Source: an uncultured Chitinophagaceae bacterium (GTDB lineage Bacteria > Bacteroidota > Bacteroidia > Chitinophagales > Chitinophagaceae). Taken from it: a stretch of 64,000 bases of DNA. The position numbers and the translations under genes were made by a program. The stretch covers positions 100,189 to 164,188 of the forward strand of contig CALCII010000009.1 in assembly GCA_937907395.1 (NCBI GenBank), given 5' to 3'. Every line of letters begins with the position of its first letter. The stretch's first letter is position 1. Shown one piece after another: positions 50,685-59,960 of the stretch. Under the pieces are notes generated by a model. The model had not been told where the DNA came from and did not search any database. It saw only the letters and a list, made by a program, of their open reading frames with translations.

Positions 50685-52511
50685 TTAATTGTTCTGCCGC
50701 AGATCGGGCTGGGAGGGAATATGAATTACATAAGAGGTTCCACGGCCGGGTGCAGTATCTGTTTCAACTGTACCTTTTAAGAACTGGATCCGGCTCTGGA
50801 TGTTTTTTAACCCCATTCCATCTTCCACGCTCAGTACATCAAACCCTTTACCATCATCTTCAATGGTAACACTGATGCCTTCCTTATCTTTTATTATTGA
50901 AATATCAAGATGGGAGGCTTCAGCATGTTTCAACGTATTGTTAATACATTCCTGAATCACACGGAAAAGAATGGTCTCTGTATTGCTATCGGGCCGTTCT
51001 GCAAAGCCTTCGTTGTAAAAACGGGTTTGCAAAACAGATGGGTTGATTTTGGATAATAGCTCTTCAATTGCTTCCGGCAAACCTTTATTGGAAAGCACAA
51101 GCGGCATCATGCTGTGAGATACTGTTCGTATTTCTTTACAACTATCATCTACCAGTTTAATAATATTTGAAAGCGACTTGCTTTCGTCCTGTGGGATGTT
51201 GATATTGTTATAGAAGGAAGAGAGGTTCATTCGTGCGGCACTCATCATTTGTCCCACACCATCATGTAGGTCCTGTGCAATTCTGGTACGTTCTTTTTCT
51301 TCGGCTTCAAGAATGGCAGAGGCGGCAAGTTCCTGCTGGTGCATGATTTCAGTTTGCAGTCGCAGTTGTTGTTTTACTTTATACCGGTTGTTGAGCAACC
51401 AGGCAATAAACAAACCAACAAGGATTACAATCGCAGCAAGTGCAAGTAAGAGGTTACGGTTGCTGATGGCATTTTGTTGTTCGCTGATCTGTTGTTCCCG
51501 CCTGCTGGTTTCATAAATAGTACTGATCTCTTCTATTTGCCTGGTTTTCTGTTCGGCAAAAAGCGAATCTTTTAATTGGGTATGCCATGTGAAATAGTCC
51601 AATGCTGTTTTATAATCTCCGGTCATGTTTGCCATCTTACTCATCTCTGCATAGTTGTTAGAGAGAAGTTCTTTGTATTGCATTTTTTCTGCCAGGAAAA
51701 TGCTCTGGTCAAAATAGTATTTGGCACGGTCATACTTGCCCCATGTGCTGTAAAGTATTCCAAGGTCGGAGTAGCTTAATGCAAGTGCAAATGTGTCTGT
51801 TTTTGTTTGACGTATAGCTAAGGCACGTAGTTGATAATCTTCTGCTTCTTTAAAACGGTTTTGCAATAAATACACGCCCCCAATAAAACTGAAGCACCAG
51901 CTTTTACCCATAGTGTCTTTGAGAATATTTGCCATTTGCAAGGAAGCCTGGTACCTGCGTAATGCTTCTTTGTAATTGCCCTGGTATTCATAAACAACAC
52001 CGCTTTCATTCAGGATCATTTGAATACCGCTGGAATCTTTTAATGTTTGGAAAAGGGTAAGGGAGCGATCGTAAATAATTTTAGCACGCTTCAGGTCCCT
52101 GGTTTTCCGATACAGTTTCGCAATATCATTTAATACGTAAGCAAGTTCTTTCCGTTTATTGTTGCGCTCATAAATGCCGGCTGCGTAGTAATAAAGATTG
52201 GCTGCCTTTTCAAGATCTCCTTTGAAGTAATTGGCAATTCCTTTGTTGCGGTTTAATTCTGCCAATGCAAAGGAATCCTTCAGTTTGTTTGCCAGTTCAA
52301 TTCCGTTATCGGCCACAGCAATTGTTTCATTAAAGCTCACTGTACACAAACGTGAACTCAACAGTATATGTGCCTGCAATTTTTTTTCGTCGGAGGTGCT
52401 GCTGTTAACAACTGATTTCAGGCTGTCAATCACATGCATCTGCGCCTGCATCGGAATTGCAGGGACCAGCAGGCTCAATAAAAGAATTCGTTGAAGAAAC
52501 AGGCGTATCAC
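50685..52511 (-). CDS. TPR sensor histidine kinase (HisKA_3, NarX/DesK-like)
   Basis: 608 residues. Signal peptide, then about seven to eight TPR repeats (30-325) in the periplasm, a single TM helix (354-375), a coiled coil, the dimerisation/phosphoacceptor helix ERTRIAQDLHDGVGQ with H416, and a HATPase domain (DDGKGF, GMGLKNIQSRI, GRGTSY). Typical of Bacteroidota sensor kinases that pair with LuxR regulators. The start is a GTG 2 bp after the dapB stop, so translation may be coupled to dapB; no ATG would keep the signal peptide. Stimulus unknown. Confidence 0.9.
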   Translation of the reverse strand: MIRLFLQRILLLSLLVPAIPMQAQMHVIDSLKSVVNSSTSDEKKLQAHILLSSRLCTVSFNETIAVADNGIELANKLKDSFALAELNRNKGIANYFKGDLEKAANLYYYAAGIYERNNKRKELAYVLNDIAKLYRKTRDLKRAKIIYDRSLTLFQTLKDSSGIQMILNESGVVYEYQGNYKEALRRYQASLQMANILKDTMGKSWCFSFIGGVYLLQNRFKEAEDYQLRALAIRQTKTDTFALALSYSDLGILYSTWGKYDRAKYYFDQSIFLAEKMQYKELLSNNYAEMSKMANMTGDYKTALDYFTWHTQLKDSLFAEQKTRQIEEISTIYETSRREQQISEQQNAISNRNLLLALAAIVILVGLFIAWLLNNRYKVKQQLRLQTEIMHQQELAASAILEAEEKERTRIAQDLHDGVGQMMSAARMNLSSFYNNINIPQDESKSLSNIIKLVDDSCKEIRTVSHSMMPLVLSNKGLPEAIEELLSKINPSVLQTRFYNEGFAERPDSNTETILFRVIQECINNTLKHAEASHLDISIIKDKEGISVTIEDDGKGFDVLSVEDGMGLKNIQSRIQFLKGTVETDTAPGRGTSYVIHIPSQPDLRQNN

Positions 52512-52513
52512 CT

Positions 52514-53230
52514 TTACAAGTTAAGGACTTCTTTCATTCCAAAAAATCCCTCTTTCCCTTTCAGGAATTCGGCGGCTAACACAGCACCTAAAGCAAAACC
52601 GGTGCGGTTATGTGCTGTATGGATGATTTCAATATCGTCCACTTCGGAACTGTAGCAGATGCTATGTGTACCGGGTGCCGGGTCTATGCGTTCGCTGATG
52701 ATACTGAGTTCATCGGGCGACTTTGCCTCTTCGTTCACCCATTTTTGTTTGCGGGTTATTTCCTGCAGTATTTGTTCGGCAAGAGTGATGGCGGTACCAC
52801 TTGGCGCATCTTTCTTTTGTGTGTGATGAATTTCTTTCATCGTTACATCATAGGAAGATTGATGGCTCATAAGCTGGGCCAGGCGTTTATTCACTTCAAA
52901 GAAAATGTTTACACCCACGCTGAAATTACTGGCAACAATCAAACCTGTTTTGTGAGCGGCGGCAATTTGTTTGGCTTCTTCCAGCCGGGCTAACCAACCT
53001 GTGGAACCACAAACAACCGGAACCTGGTTCGACAAACAGAAAGTTACATTATCAAATGCCGTATGAGGTGTGGTAAATTCTATCACCACATCTGCTTTAC
53101 GGATATTTTCAACTGTGCGGTCCTGTGCATTATCAAGATCAATGATCAGTACCACTTCATGCCCCCGCTGTTTGGCGATTTCATGAATCGTTTTTCCCAT
53201 TTTGCCGTAACCGATTAATGCAATTTTCAT
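52514..53230 (-). CDS. dapB: 4-hydroxy-tetrahydrodipicolinate reductase
   Basis: 238 residues. NAD(P)-dependent reduction of HTPA in lysine/diaminopimelate synthesis. Motifs: LIGYGKMGKTIH (nucleotide), VVIEFTTPHTAFDNV, VVCGSTGW, ASNFSVGVNIFF, MKEIHHTQKKDAPSGTA (catalytic His-His and Lys) and AHNRTGFALGAVLAA. Start at 53230 chosen: upstream in-frame residues are not dapB-like. It is preceded by the DUF5683 gene and followed at 2 bp by the sensor kinase. Confidence 0.95.
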   Translation of the reverse strand: MKIALIGYGKMGKTIHEIAKQRGHEVVLIIDLDNAQDRTVENIRKADVVIEFTTPHTAFDNVTFCLSNQVPVVCGSTGWLARLEEAKQIAAAHKTGLIVASNFSVGVNIFFEVNKRLAQLMSHQSSYDVTMKEIHHTQKKDAPSGTAITLAEQILQEITRKQKWVNEEAKSPDELSIISERIDPAPGTHSICYSSEVDDIEIIHTAHNRTGFALGAVLAAEFLKGKEGFFGMKEVLNL

Positions 53231-53246
53231 TGTTGCAGATTTACTA

Positions 53247-53864
53247 TTAACGTGTTTGTTTGCTTCCGAAAGTGAATACCAGTCCAACCGACTTCTGCTG
53301 CGTTTGCGGTTGGTAACCGGGTTTGATGCGCAATGATAAATTATCATTTACTTCAAACGAATTCAAATGGCCATCAACAGTGGCGTCCACCACATTCAAT
53401 CCCCAGCATACCAGGAATGCAAGAACGGAGTAATCTACATTCTGCCGTATAGCGTTTCTGTATTGGCGTACTGCTTCCGGATCAATGGGACGAAACTTAG
53501 GAGCTATGAGTGCGTCGTTTGAAGGATCGCTATCCATCATATAGCGGTAAGCATCACGTGCTGCCACATATTCATTCCGGTTGTAAATAAAGAATCCAAC
53601 ACAAGTGCCTAATGCTCCGTACACAAGTGGGATTTTCCAGTATTTTTTATTGTAAGCCTGTCCCCATCCGGGAATCATAGCAGAACGGATGGTGGCTGTG
53701 CGGGGAGAATGAATAAAAATTTTAGAGGTATCTTTTTTAGTAACGGTGTTGGTATCGGTTGGAACAGATGAACGCTTGTTGTTTTGCTGGGCTGTTGTAC
53801 CCATTGCCAGCAAGCAACACAGCAGGACAGATAATAAATGTTTCTTGGTTGAATGATTGCTCAC
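53247..53864 (-). CDS. DUF5683 domain protein
   Basis: 205 residues. Signal peptide (GTG start, MSNHSTKKHLLSVLLCCLLAMGTTAQ), Ser/Thr-rich linker and the DUF5683 core RTATIRSAMIPGWGQAYNKKYWKIPLVYG with two hydrophobic helices. Probably an envelope protein; function unknown. Gene order parB-DUF5683-dapB is a common cluster in Bacteroidota. A GTG start is needed to retain the signal peptide. Confidence 0.85.
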   Translation of the reverse strand: MSNHSTKKHLLSVLLCCLLAMGTTAQQNNKRSSVPTDTNTVTKKDTSKIFIHSPRTATIRSAMIPGWGQAYNKKYWKIPLVYGALGTCVGFFIYNRNEYVAARDAYRYMMDSDPSNDALIAPKFRPIDPEAVRQYRNAIRQNVDYSVLAFLVCWGLNVVDATVDGHLNSFEVNDNLSLRIKPGYQPQTQQKSVGLVFTFGSKQTR

Positions 53865-53885
53865 TGCTTACGCTCTGTTTGTAAA

Positions 53886-54794
53886 TTAATCAACGCCTAC
53901 GCCCAGTTGCTTGAGAATATGGTTGAACTGTTCCAGCGAAAAATATTCAATGGTAATGGTGCCGTTTCCTTTTTTAGAATGTTTCAGCTTCACTTTCGTG
54001 TTGAATTGAGAAGCTAAGTTATCTTCTATTTTACGGAAGGCCTGTTGCAGATCGTTCTTTACCTCTTTTTTAACAGGGTTGAGTTTGTACAATTGTTTTA
54101 CAAGATTTTCTGTCTGGCGGACAGAAAGATCTTTGTCGGTTACTTCTTTAAAAATGTAGAGTTGTTTATCTACTGTATCTACATTGATCAGGGCACGTGC
54201 ATGACCCATACTCAGGTTGCCCGAACGCACTGCTGTTTGAATATCCGGTGGAAGTTTGAGCAAACGAATATAATTCGTAACGGTGGTGCGGTCTTTACCC
54301 ATGCGCTCGGCCACTTGTTCCTGTGTATAATCCAGTTCTTCCATCAGGCGTTTGTAACTGAGTCCGATTTCAATGGGATTGAGATTTTCCCGTTGCAGGT
54401 TTTCCAGCAAGGCTAATTCCAGTAGTTCGGTATCGTTTGCCTGGCGTATATATGCGGGGATGTCTTTTAATCCCGCTTGTTTGCTGGCTCTCCATCTGCG
54501 TTCACCGGCAATCAACCGGTATTTATTACCACTACGTGAAACGGTTATTGGTTGAATGATATCGTGCAGTCTGATAGATTCTGCCAGTTCATCGAGTGAT
54601 TGTTTGTCGAAATCATGACGGGGCTGCTTGGGATTGATTTCAATATCATCCACAGAAATACGGATGACTCCTGTAGCCACTTCTTTCACTTCGGGTTTTA
54701 GTTGCCCGGCTGTGGTTTTCAGGTCTTCATCAATACTTTGCAGCAGGGATCTGATTCCCTTGCCCAGCGCATCTTTTTTATTAGGTTGACTCAT
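53886..54794 (-). CDS. parB: Chromosome-partitioning protein ParB
   Basis: 302 residues. ParB/Spo0J CTPase and parS-binding protein for chromosome segregation: N-terminal KDALGKGIRSLL, the ParB N domain with PRHDFDKQSLDELAESIRLHDIIQPITV, GERRWRASKQAGLKDIPA, the KRLMEELDYTQEQVAERMGKDRTTVTNYIRLL helix-turn-helix, and a C-terminal dimer domain. A parA gene is not next to it, although parA usually precedes parB in this group; the gene upstream is crcB. ATG at 54794 chosen over a GTG at 54806. Confidence 0.93.
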   Translation of the reverse strand: MSQPNKKDALGKGIRSLLQSIDEDLKTTAGQLKPEVKEVATGVIRISVDDIEINPKQPRHDFDKQSLDELAESIRLHDIIQPITVSRSGNKYRLIAGERRWRASKQAGLKDIPAYIRQANDTELLELALLENLQRENLNPIEIGLSYKRLMEELDYTQEQVAERMGKDRTTVTNYIRLLKLPPDIQTAVRSGNLSMGHARALINVDTVDKQLYIFKEVTDKDLSVRQTENLVKQLYKLNPVKKEVKNDLQQAFRKIEDNLASQFNTKVKLKHSKKGNGTITIEYFSLEQFNHILKQLGVGVD

Positions 54795-54884
54795 AACGAA
54801 CTTCACTTTTCAGTCTGCGAAGTACCTGAAAAATGTCCAATAGCCAAAATCCAATATAAGCAGGGGAAAATACCGGTAAATGGA

Positions 54885-55247
54885 TTACTTGAAAAGGGTG
54901 TAGCCCAGCCAGGTGGCAATGAGCCCGATCACTACAGTTGCCAACAGGTATATAGCGAACAGAAAGATGCGGTTTTGTTGCAGCATACTCAGCATTTCCA
55001 ATGAAAAAGCAGAATAAGTGGTGAAACCGCCGCAAATACCTGTTGCGAGGAATAATCTCCAGTTTTGTTCAAAACCGGAGTTGCGGAGCGATACGGCCAA
55101 TACGGCACCAATGATAAAACAACCAATACTATTAACGAGGAATGTTGCCCATGGAAAATGTTGGGTGCGTAGCATTTGTGCCATCAGGTAGCGACCTACG
55201 CTTCCTAATGCACCACCTGCTGCTACAAGCATTACATTTTTCAACAT
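54885..55247 (-). CDS. crcB: CrcB/Fluc fluoride channel
   Basis: 120 residues, four membrane helices. Dual-topology dimeric F- exporter. Motifs VAAGGALGSVGRYL (helix 1), FPWATFLVNSIGCFIIG (with pore Asn) and GICGGFTTYSAFSLE, which contain the polar track of the family. The ATG at 55247 is chosen over an earlier one at 55295 that overlaps the upstream lipoprotein gene. No fluoride riboswitch seen nearby. Follows a lipoprotein gene at 5 bp, so they share a transcript. Confidence 0.93.
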   Translation of the reverse strand: MLKNVMLVAAGGALGSVGRYLMAQMLRTQHFPWATFLVNSIGCFIIGAVLAVSLRNSGFEQNWRLFLATGICGGFTTYSAFSLEMLSMLQQNRIFLFAIYLLATVVIGLIATWLGYTLFK

Positions 55248-55252
55248 GAGAA

Positions 55253-55657
55253 TCAGAGGTTGCCGGTGAAAGTGTAGTTGAGATCTACCTGCCACAGCCC
55301 ATCTTTTCTAACTACTTTAACCGGCATTTGTTTGTTTTTGTAAGAATTGGAATAGTTCACAATCACTACAGAGTCGCTTACATTATCAACCGAATGTATG
55401 ATGATAGAAGCTTTTTTATAACCTTCTTTATCAGAAGCGCTCATATCGTCTTTGTATTTCTTTTCGATCTGATCCAGCTCAAAATTATTGATACTGTCTT
55501 TCAGCATCAGTTCACGAGCCCATCCGTACTCACCATTCAATGAACTGCGGATGAATTCACGGGCTGTTTCCAATGCATCATCCGGACGTTCTTTTTTATC
55601 GCCGCAGGCAGAAAAAAGAAATCCTGCAACGCCCAATAGTACTATGATTCTTTTCAT
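55253..55657 (-). CDS. DUF4878-like lipoprotein
   Basis: 134 residues. Lipobox FLFSAC (signal peptide II) at the N-terminus, then a helix (DALETAREFIRSSLNGEYGWARELM) and a beta sheet (SDSVVIVNYSNSYKNKQMPVKVVRKDGLWQVDL) as in small NTF2-like DUF4878 proteins. Envelope lipoprotein; function unknown. The start at 55657 makes the lipobox. Precedes crcB by 5 bp. Confidence 0.75.
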   Translation of the reverse strand: MKRIIVLLGVAGFLFSACGDKKERPDDALETAREFIRSSLNGEYGWARELMLKDSINNFELDQIEKKYKDDMSASDKEGYKKASIIIHSVDNVSDSVVIVNYSNSYKNKQMPVKVVRKDGLWQVDLNYTFTGNL

Positions 55658-55674
55658 AATGGAATCCATTCATT

Positions 55675-55682
55675 CAAAATTA
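55675..55682 (-). promoter_or_regulatory. -7 promoter element of the lipoprotein-crcB pair
   Basis: Minus TAATTTTG (plus CAAAATTA), perfect TAnnTTTG, ending 18 bp before the start at 55657. Confidence 0.5.
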
Positions 55683-55728
55683 CAGGCAAAGCACCGTATT
55701 GCAAAGAAGTGATGATGAATAACTACGT

Positions 55729-55765
55729 TAAAAAAGAATCCCGCCTGAATGAACAGGGCGGGATC
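55729..55765 (-). terminator. Terminator of phoH
   Basis: Minus strand GATCCCGCC ... GGCGGGATTC followed by TTTTTTAACG, 22 bp behind the phoH stop. Confidence 0.85.
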
Positions 55766-55786
55766 GCCGGTTTGTATCATAGTTGA

Positions 55787-56761
55787 TTATCCATGCCGTT
55801 CCTGTTCCTGCTTATGATCTCTGTCGTAAGCTTTGATGATGGCTTTCACCAATCGGTGACGTACCACATCTTCTTCATCGAGTTCAATGTGCGCAATGCC
55901 ATCAATATTTTTCAGAATCTGGATCCCTTTTTCCAAACCGCTTCGCTGATTTTTGGGAAGATCCACCTGTGTAAGATCACCAGTTATAATTGCTTTTGCA
56001 TTGGCACCAATACGTGTTAAGAACATTTTCAACTGAAGGTTGGTGGTGTTCTGTGCTTCATCAAGGATGATGAATGCATTATCCAGTGTTCGTCCACGCA
56101 TGTAAGCTAATGGTGCAATTTCAATGACACGGGTACTCATATAATAGCCCAGCTTATCGGCAGGAATCATGTCATCTAGTGCATCATATAAGGGACGCAG
56201 ATAAGGGTCAATCTTTTCTTTGAGGTCGCCTGGTAAAAAACCAAGACTTTCACCTGCTTCTACAGCCGGACGGGTAAGAATGATTTTCTTTACCAGTTTG
56301 TTCTTTAAAGCACGTACAGCTAATGCAACAGCCGTATATGTTTTACCGGTACCTGCCGGCCCGATAGCGAATACGATATCATTTTTATCGCAGGCTGTTA
56401 CCATACGTTTCTGATTCTGTGTTCTGGCCCTGACTGTTTTTCCATTGGGGCCAAACACCAGTACATCGCTGGGATGCCGTTCCACAAAATGATCCACCGT
56501 TTCCTGATCGTCGCCGCCAAGAATCTGTTCAAAATAATTTTCGCTGAGTTGTCCGTTTCGTTCCAGGTAGGAGACAAGCAAATCAATTTTTTCCTTTGCC
56601 TGTTCCACTTGTTCAGGGCTTCCGCTCAGTTTGATCTGAGTGCCCCGGGATAAAATTTTTAAGAGTGGAAATTTCTTTTTGAGTAGGTCGAGTTTACCGT
56701 TGTTAACACCAAAGAACTCAATAGGGTTTACGGTTTCGAGGTTAATGATTGTTTCAGTCAA
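55787..56761 (-). CDS. phoH: PhoH family ATPase
   Basis: 324 residues. N-terminal KH-like part (SPEQVEQAKEKIDLLV) then an RNA-helicase-like ATPase with Walker A GPAGTGKTYTAVALA, ILTRPAVEAGESLGFLPGDLKEKIDPYLRPLYD, Walker B IILDEAQNTTNLQLKMFLTR and ITGDLTQVDLP. PhoH/YbeZ proteins work in RNA and ribosome maturation. The start is TTG (56761), since it gives the conserved TE-x-I-I-N-L N-terminus and no ATG lies upstream in frame. Its own terminator follows. Confidence 0.92.
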   Translation of the reverse strand: MTETIINLETVNPIEFFGVNNGKLDLLKKKFPLLKILSRGTQIKLSGSPEQVEQAKEKIDLLVSYLERNGQLSENYFEQILGGDDQETVDHFVERHPSDVLVFGPNGKTVRARTQNQKRMVTACDKNDIVFAIGPAGTGKTYTAVALAVRALKNKLVKKIILTRPAVEAGESLGFLPGDLKEKIDPYLRPLYDALDDMIPADKLGYYMSTRVIEIAPLAYMRGRTLDNAFIILDEAQNTTNLQLKMFLTRIGANAKAIITGDLTQVDLPKNQRSGLEKGIQILKNIDGIAHIELDEEDVVRHRLVKAIIKAYDRDHKQEQERHG

Positions 56762-57009
56762 AGCGTTTTCATTTTTGCTGACGGTTGTGTTTTGGTTTCA
56801 GGCAGTAACACAACAATCAATGTTCACAAATATGATACCGGTCGTTTTTATACTAAATACCCATCCTGTTTCAATATTAATCTTTACAATTTATATTTTA
56901 CAAGGTTACTTATTCACAGCGTGTGGAAACTGTAAGTTAGAATGTTAGAGCGGATACACATTTGATCATTCTGTTATCAAATTACTATCAGCTTTCTTAC
57001 ATTGCAGGT

Positions 57010-57435
57010 ATGATTCGTAAGAAGCCCGGAGTGGACGTGATCAAAGATGTATTGCAACTGATGCTGAAGGCAAGGCCTGACTCTTCTTTTGTTGCCAGTC
57101 TTGCTCAGCAATATGAAGAGCGGGGAGGCTTAAGCAAAAAGCAATTGGAAGGTTTGTACCAGAAAGCATTGAAGGTGCAGGATATTCCGGCACCTAAACT
57201 GGCAACACTGGAAGCGATCATTTTAAAGAAGCCAACAAGAGAACGATCCAAACCATCGGAAGCCACACCTGTGTTTATAAAAGATGAAGATACAGGAAGA
57301 GTGATCAACGCTATTTTGCAGAAATATCCGCAACACAAAAGAGTTTTGTTCTTTAAAGCAAAATATGATAACGATGAATTGTTTTCGGTAGCTGAGAAAA
57401 GTGAATTGAAACGCTTTGAAAAACTGCTTGGCTGA
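57010..57435 (+). CDS. Hypothetical protein, helical
   Basis: 141 residues, basic and helix-rich (VIKDVLQLMLKARPDSSFVASLAQQYEERGGLSKKQLEGLYQ in shorter form) with an unstructured KKPTRERSKPSEATP linker and a second helical part. No domain recognised; no signal peptide. The ATG at 57010 is preferred over a TTG at 56962. It ends directly at the stop of the convergent TonB receptor. An imperfect -7 element (TACATTG) ends 5 bp before the start. Confidence 0.6.
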   Translation: MIRKKPGVDVIKDVLQLMLKARPDSSFVASLAQQYEERGGLSKKQLEGLYQKALKVQDIPAPKLATLEAIILKKPTRERSKPSEATPVFIKDEDTGRVINAILQKYPQHKRVLFFKAKYDNDELFSVAEKSELKRFEKLLG

Positions 57436-59928
57436 TTACCAGCGGGCCACAATTTTAAAATTCACCAGACGGGGAGTTAACCGGTTGGGAATCGTAAACA
57501 GTGTGTTTGAAAAATCTTTGATGAGCATGTAAGAGATGGTATTGGGACGATCAATGACATTGAAGATTTCAAGGCTTGCCCAGATATTCTGAAAATTCCG
57601 GAACGGACTATGGCTTCTCCGGTTACTCTTTTCTGCATCGAGCAATAAAGCGCTGAAACCAAAATCCACACGTATGTAGGGGTCAATAATTAATGCATTA
57701 CGGTATTTCACGCTGTTAGGAATATTGTAAGGTAGATTGGTTCCATACAAAAGGTTCATGTGAAATTTGAAGTTCTTATTGGTAGCCAGGTAATCTTGAA
57801 TAAACATCCCAACTGTGAGGAAGCGATCAGTTGGACGGCGGAACCAGCCACCTTGTACCAATACACTATCATAGGGTTGATTCAATGAATCCAGTTTGTA
57901 ATTGTACCATTGATCGTTATCCAGGTTCTCCCTCGTGCGCATGAAACCAATGCTCAGCCAGCTTTCGGCATCTTTTACTAATTCGCCAAATATCCTGGTT
58001 TCTATACCTGTTGCATATGCTTTTGCATTGTTGTTGCCAAAGTAGCGGATACGCACATTGTCTACATCATAGGGATCCACATCCCACATGTGTTTATAAT
58101 AGGCTTCTGTTTGCAGTTTAAAAGGCCGGCCGCCCCATCCTTTGAAATTATAATCGATTCCTGCCACCACCTGCCAGCTCTTTTGCGCTTTTACAGCTTC
58201 GTTTACGGTTCCGTCATAACGACGAAGTTCCCGATAGAATGGAGGTTGATGGTAAGCGCCAACAGCAGCCCTGATCACCACATCTCTTTTCCATTGTGGT
58301 TTCATGGCAAACTGTACTCTTGGTTGTAAAAGGAATTCGTTATTTAAGGTGTTGTAGTTGTAACGAAGCCCTACCTGCAAGGTCATTTTTAAAGAGTCGT
58401 TCAGTACGATATTGTCCTGTACATATCCCTGAAATCTTGTAAATGATAAAGAAGCTTTTGATTTTATGACTTTGCTGAAGCTTAACAGGTTGGGGTTGAA
58501 GGGTAGTGTGTAGCCGGCACTATCCTGCATTTCCCATTCGTTGAGTTGGTCTTTGATGATTTGTTGCTCAATGCTGTGTCCCCACTGATAAAAATGTTTT
58601 CCTTTTTCCAGGCTTCCTTTATGCGTTGCATTATACACCTGTATGTTGAGGCGGTTGCGTGCAAAGTTCTGAAAAACGCCTGCCCCAAGCGGATTTACAA
58701 TTAAACCAAATGTGCTTTTGCTCCGATCAAAATCACGTTCGCCAAATAAGTAGGCACCTGCTATATCAAATGATTCCCGTTCATTGTTATCGAACCGGCT
58801 GATCATCCACTTCAGCTTCAATTCTTTCCTTGGCTGATAGGTGGTGGCCAGTCCAATCATATTGGTGCTGTACTGGTCCACTTCAGCGCCTGCAAAATAT
58901 ACATCCAGTCCCAGGTTGGCTGTGAAATAAGGTGAGAATACAGAGGAAGTCTGGTTACTGAATTCCGGATTCAGTTTGAACTTGGTTTGTGAGGAATTGG
59001 CCATCAGCTCAAACAACCATTTTGTTTTTGGTTGCCAGGTGATATATGCCTGCACATCGTTGCTGGAGGGAACATAATTTCCTTTCACCTGCTGACTGCT
59101 GAGTAAGCTTTGGTTGCTCCTGTTTCTTGCTCCGACGATATACGTTACTTTATCGTCTTTGGATGAGCCTTCGAGGTGAACTCCTTGTTCCAGAAAAGAA
59201 ACATAAGCCGAGCCACCGAATCCTTTGGGGCGTTTGTACTGAATGTCGAGTACAGAACTCATCTTATCGCCAAACTTCGACTGAAAGCCACCGTTATAAA
59301 AAGTTACATTCCGCACCATTTCAGAATTGATAAAACTCAATCCTTCCTGCTGGCCCTGGCGTACAAGATAGGGGCGAAACACTTCAAAATCGTTTACATA
59401 AATGAGGTTTTCGTCATAATTGCCACCACGAACCGAATATTGCGAAGTGAGTTCATTATTACTTCCCACAAATATTTTAATCAATGCTTCAATGCCGCCG
59501 GTAGTGGAAGGTAATTGCAATGCATTTTTCGGGTTAATGCGTATGGCGGATGCCTCAGTACGTATACGGTCGTCTTTTACTGTAATCTCAGTTAATTCTT
59601 TTGTGCCACGTTCCAGCCTTAATACAACCTGTTCTTCCTCACTTTCATTCAGAAAGAAATTCCGTTGCTCCGAACGATAACCCGTATATGAAAAAATGAG
59701 AGCGAAAGCTTTATCTGCCGGCACTGTGATTTTAAAATAGCCCGAATCATTGGTGATGGTACCGGAGGAACGGCCCAGTATGGTTACAGTAACTTTGGGT
59801 AAAGGGTTTTCATTTTCATCCAGCACTTTGCCGGTAACAGTAGCCTGTTTTTTTTGTGCAATCGTAATTACACTGGTTAACAAACAAACGAACAGGAGCA
59901 GTAAGGTTCTGGATGCCTTCATGAACAT
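57436..59928 (-). CDS. TonB-dependent receptor with CarboxypepD_reg-like N-terminus
   Basis: 830 residues. Signal peptide (MFMKASRTLLLLFVCLLTSVITIAQ), a carboxypeptidase-like beta domain (about 28-110; ATVTGKVLDENENPLPKVTV), a TonB plug (ASAIRINPKNALQLPSTTGGIEALIKIFVGSNNELTSQYSVRGGNYDENLIYVNDFEV in parts) and a 22-strand barrel ending NFKIVARW. There is no SusD partner, so it is a single-gene transporter. Substrate unknown. Two ATG codons (59928, 59922) are possible. It follows rpe by 32 bp, so a TPR-rpe-receptor unit is plausible. Confidence 0.88.
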   Translation of the reverse strand: MFMKASRTLLLLFVCLLTSVITIAQKKQATVTGKVLDENENPLPKVTVTILGRSSGTITNDSGYFKITVPADKAFALIFSYTGYRSEQRNFFLNESEEEQVVLRLERGTKELTEITVKDDRIRTEASAIRINPKNALQLPSTTGGIEALIKIFVGSNNELTSQYSVRGGNYDENLIYVNDFEVFRPYLVRQGQQEGLSFINSEMVRNVTFYNGGFQSKFGDKMSSVLDIQYKRPKGFGGSAYVSFLEQGVHLEGSSKDDKVTYIVGARNRSNQSLLSSQQVKGNYVPSSNDVQAYITWQPKTKWLFELMANSSQTKFKLNPEFSNQTSSVFSPYFTANLGLDVYFAGAEVDQYSTNMIGLATTYQPRKELKLKWMISRFDNNERESFDIAGAYLFGERDFDRSKSTFGLIVNPLGAGVFQNFARNRLNIQVYNATHKGSLEKGKHFYQWGHSIEQQIIKDQLNEWEMQDSAGYTLPFNPNLLSFSKVIKSKASLSFTRFQGYVQDNIVLNDSLKMTLQVGLRYNYNTLNNEFLLQPRVQFAMKPQWKRDVVIRAAVGAYHQPPFYRELRRYDGTVNEAVKAQKSWQVVAGIDYNFKGWGGRPFKLQTEAYYKHMWDVDPYDVDNVRIRYFGNNNAKAYATGIETRIFGELVKDAESWLSIGFMRTRENLDNDQWYNYKLDSLNQPYDSVLVQGGWFRRPTDRFLTVGMFIQDYLATNKNFKFHMNLLYGTNLPYNIPNSVKYRNALIIDPYIRVDFGFSALLLDAEKSNRRSHSPFRNFQNIWASLEIFNVIDRPNTISYMLIKDFSNTLFTIPNRLTPRLVNFKIVARW

Positions 59929-59960
59929 TAAAACTAAGTTATTCTCTCTAACGAAAATCC

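Noticed and set aside
54531..54546. parS-like half site ACGTGAAAC in parB
   Set aside because: Only the right half matches TGTTTCACGTGAAACA; the left half does not, so a true parS is not supported.
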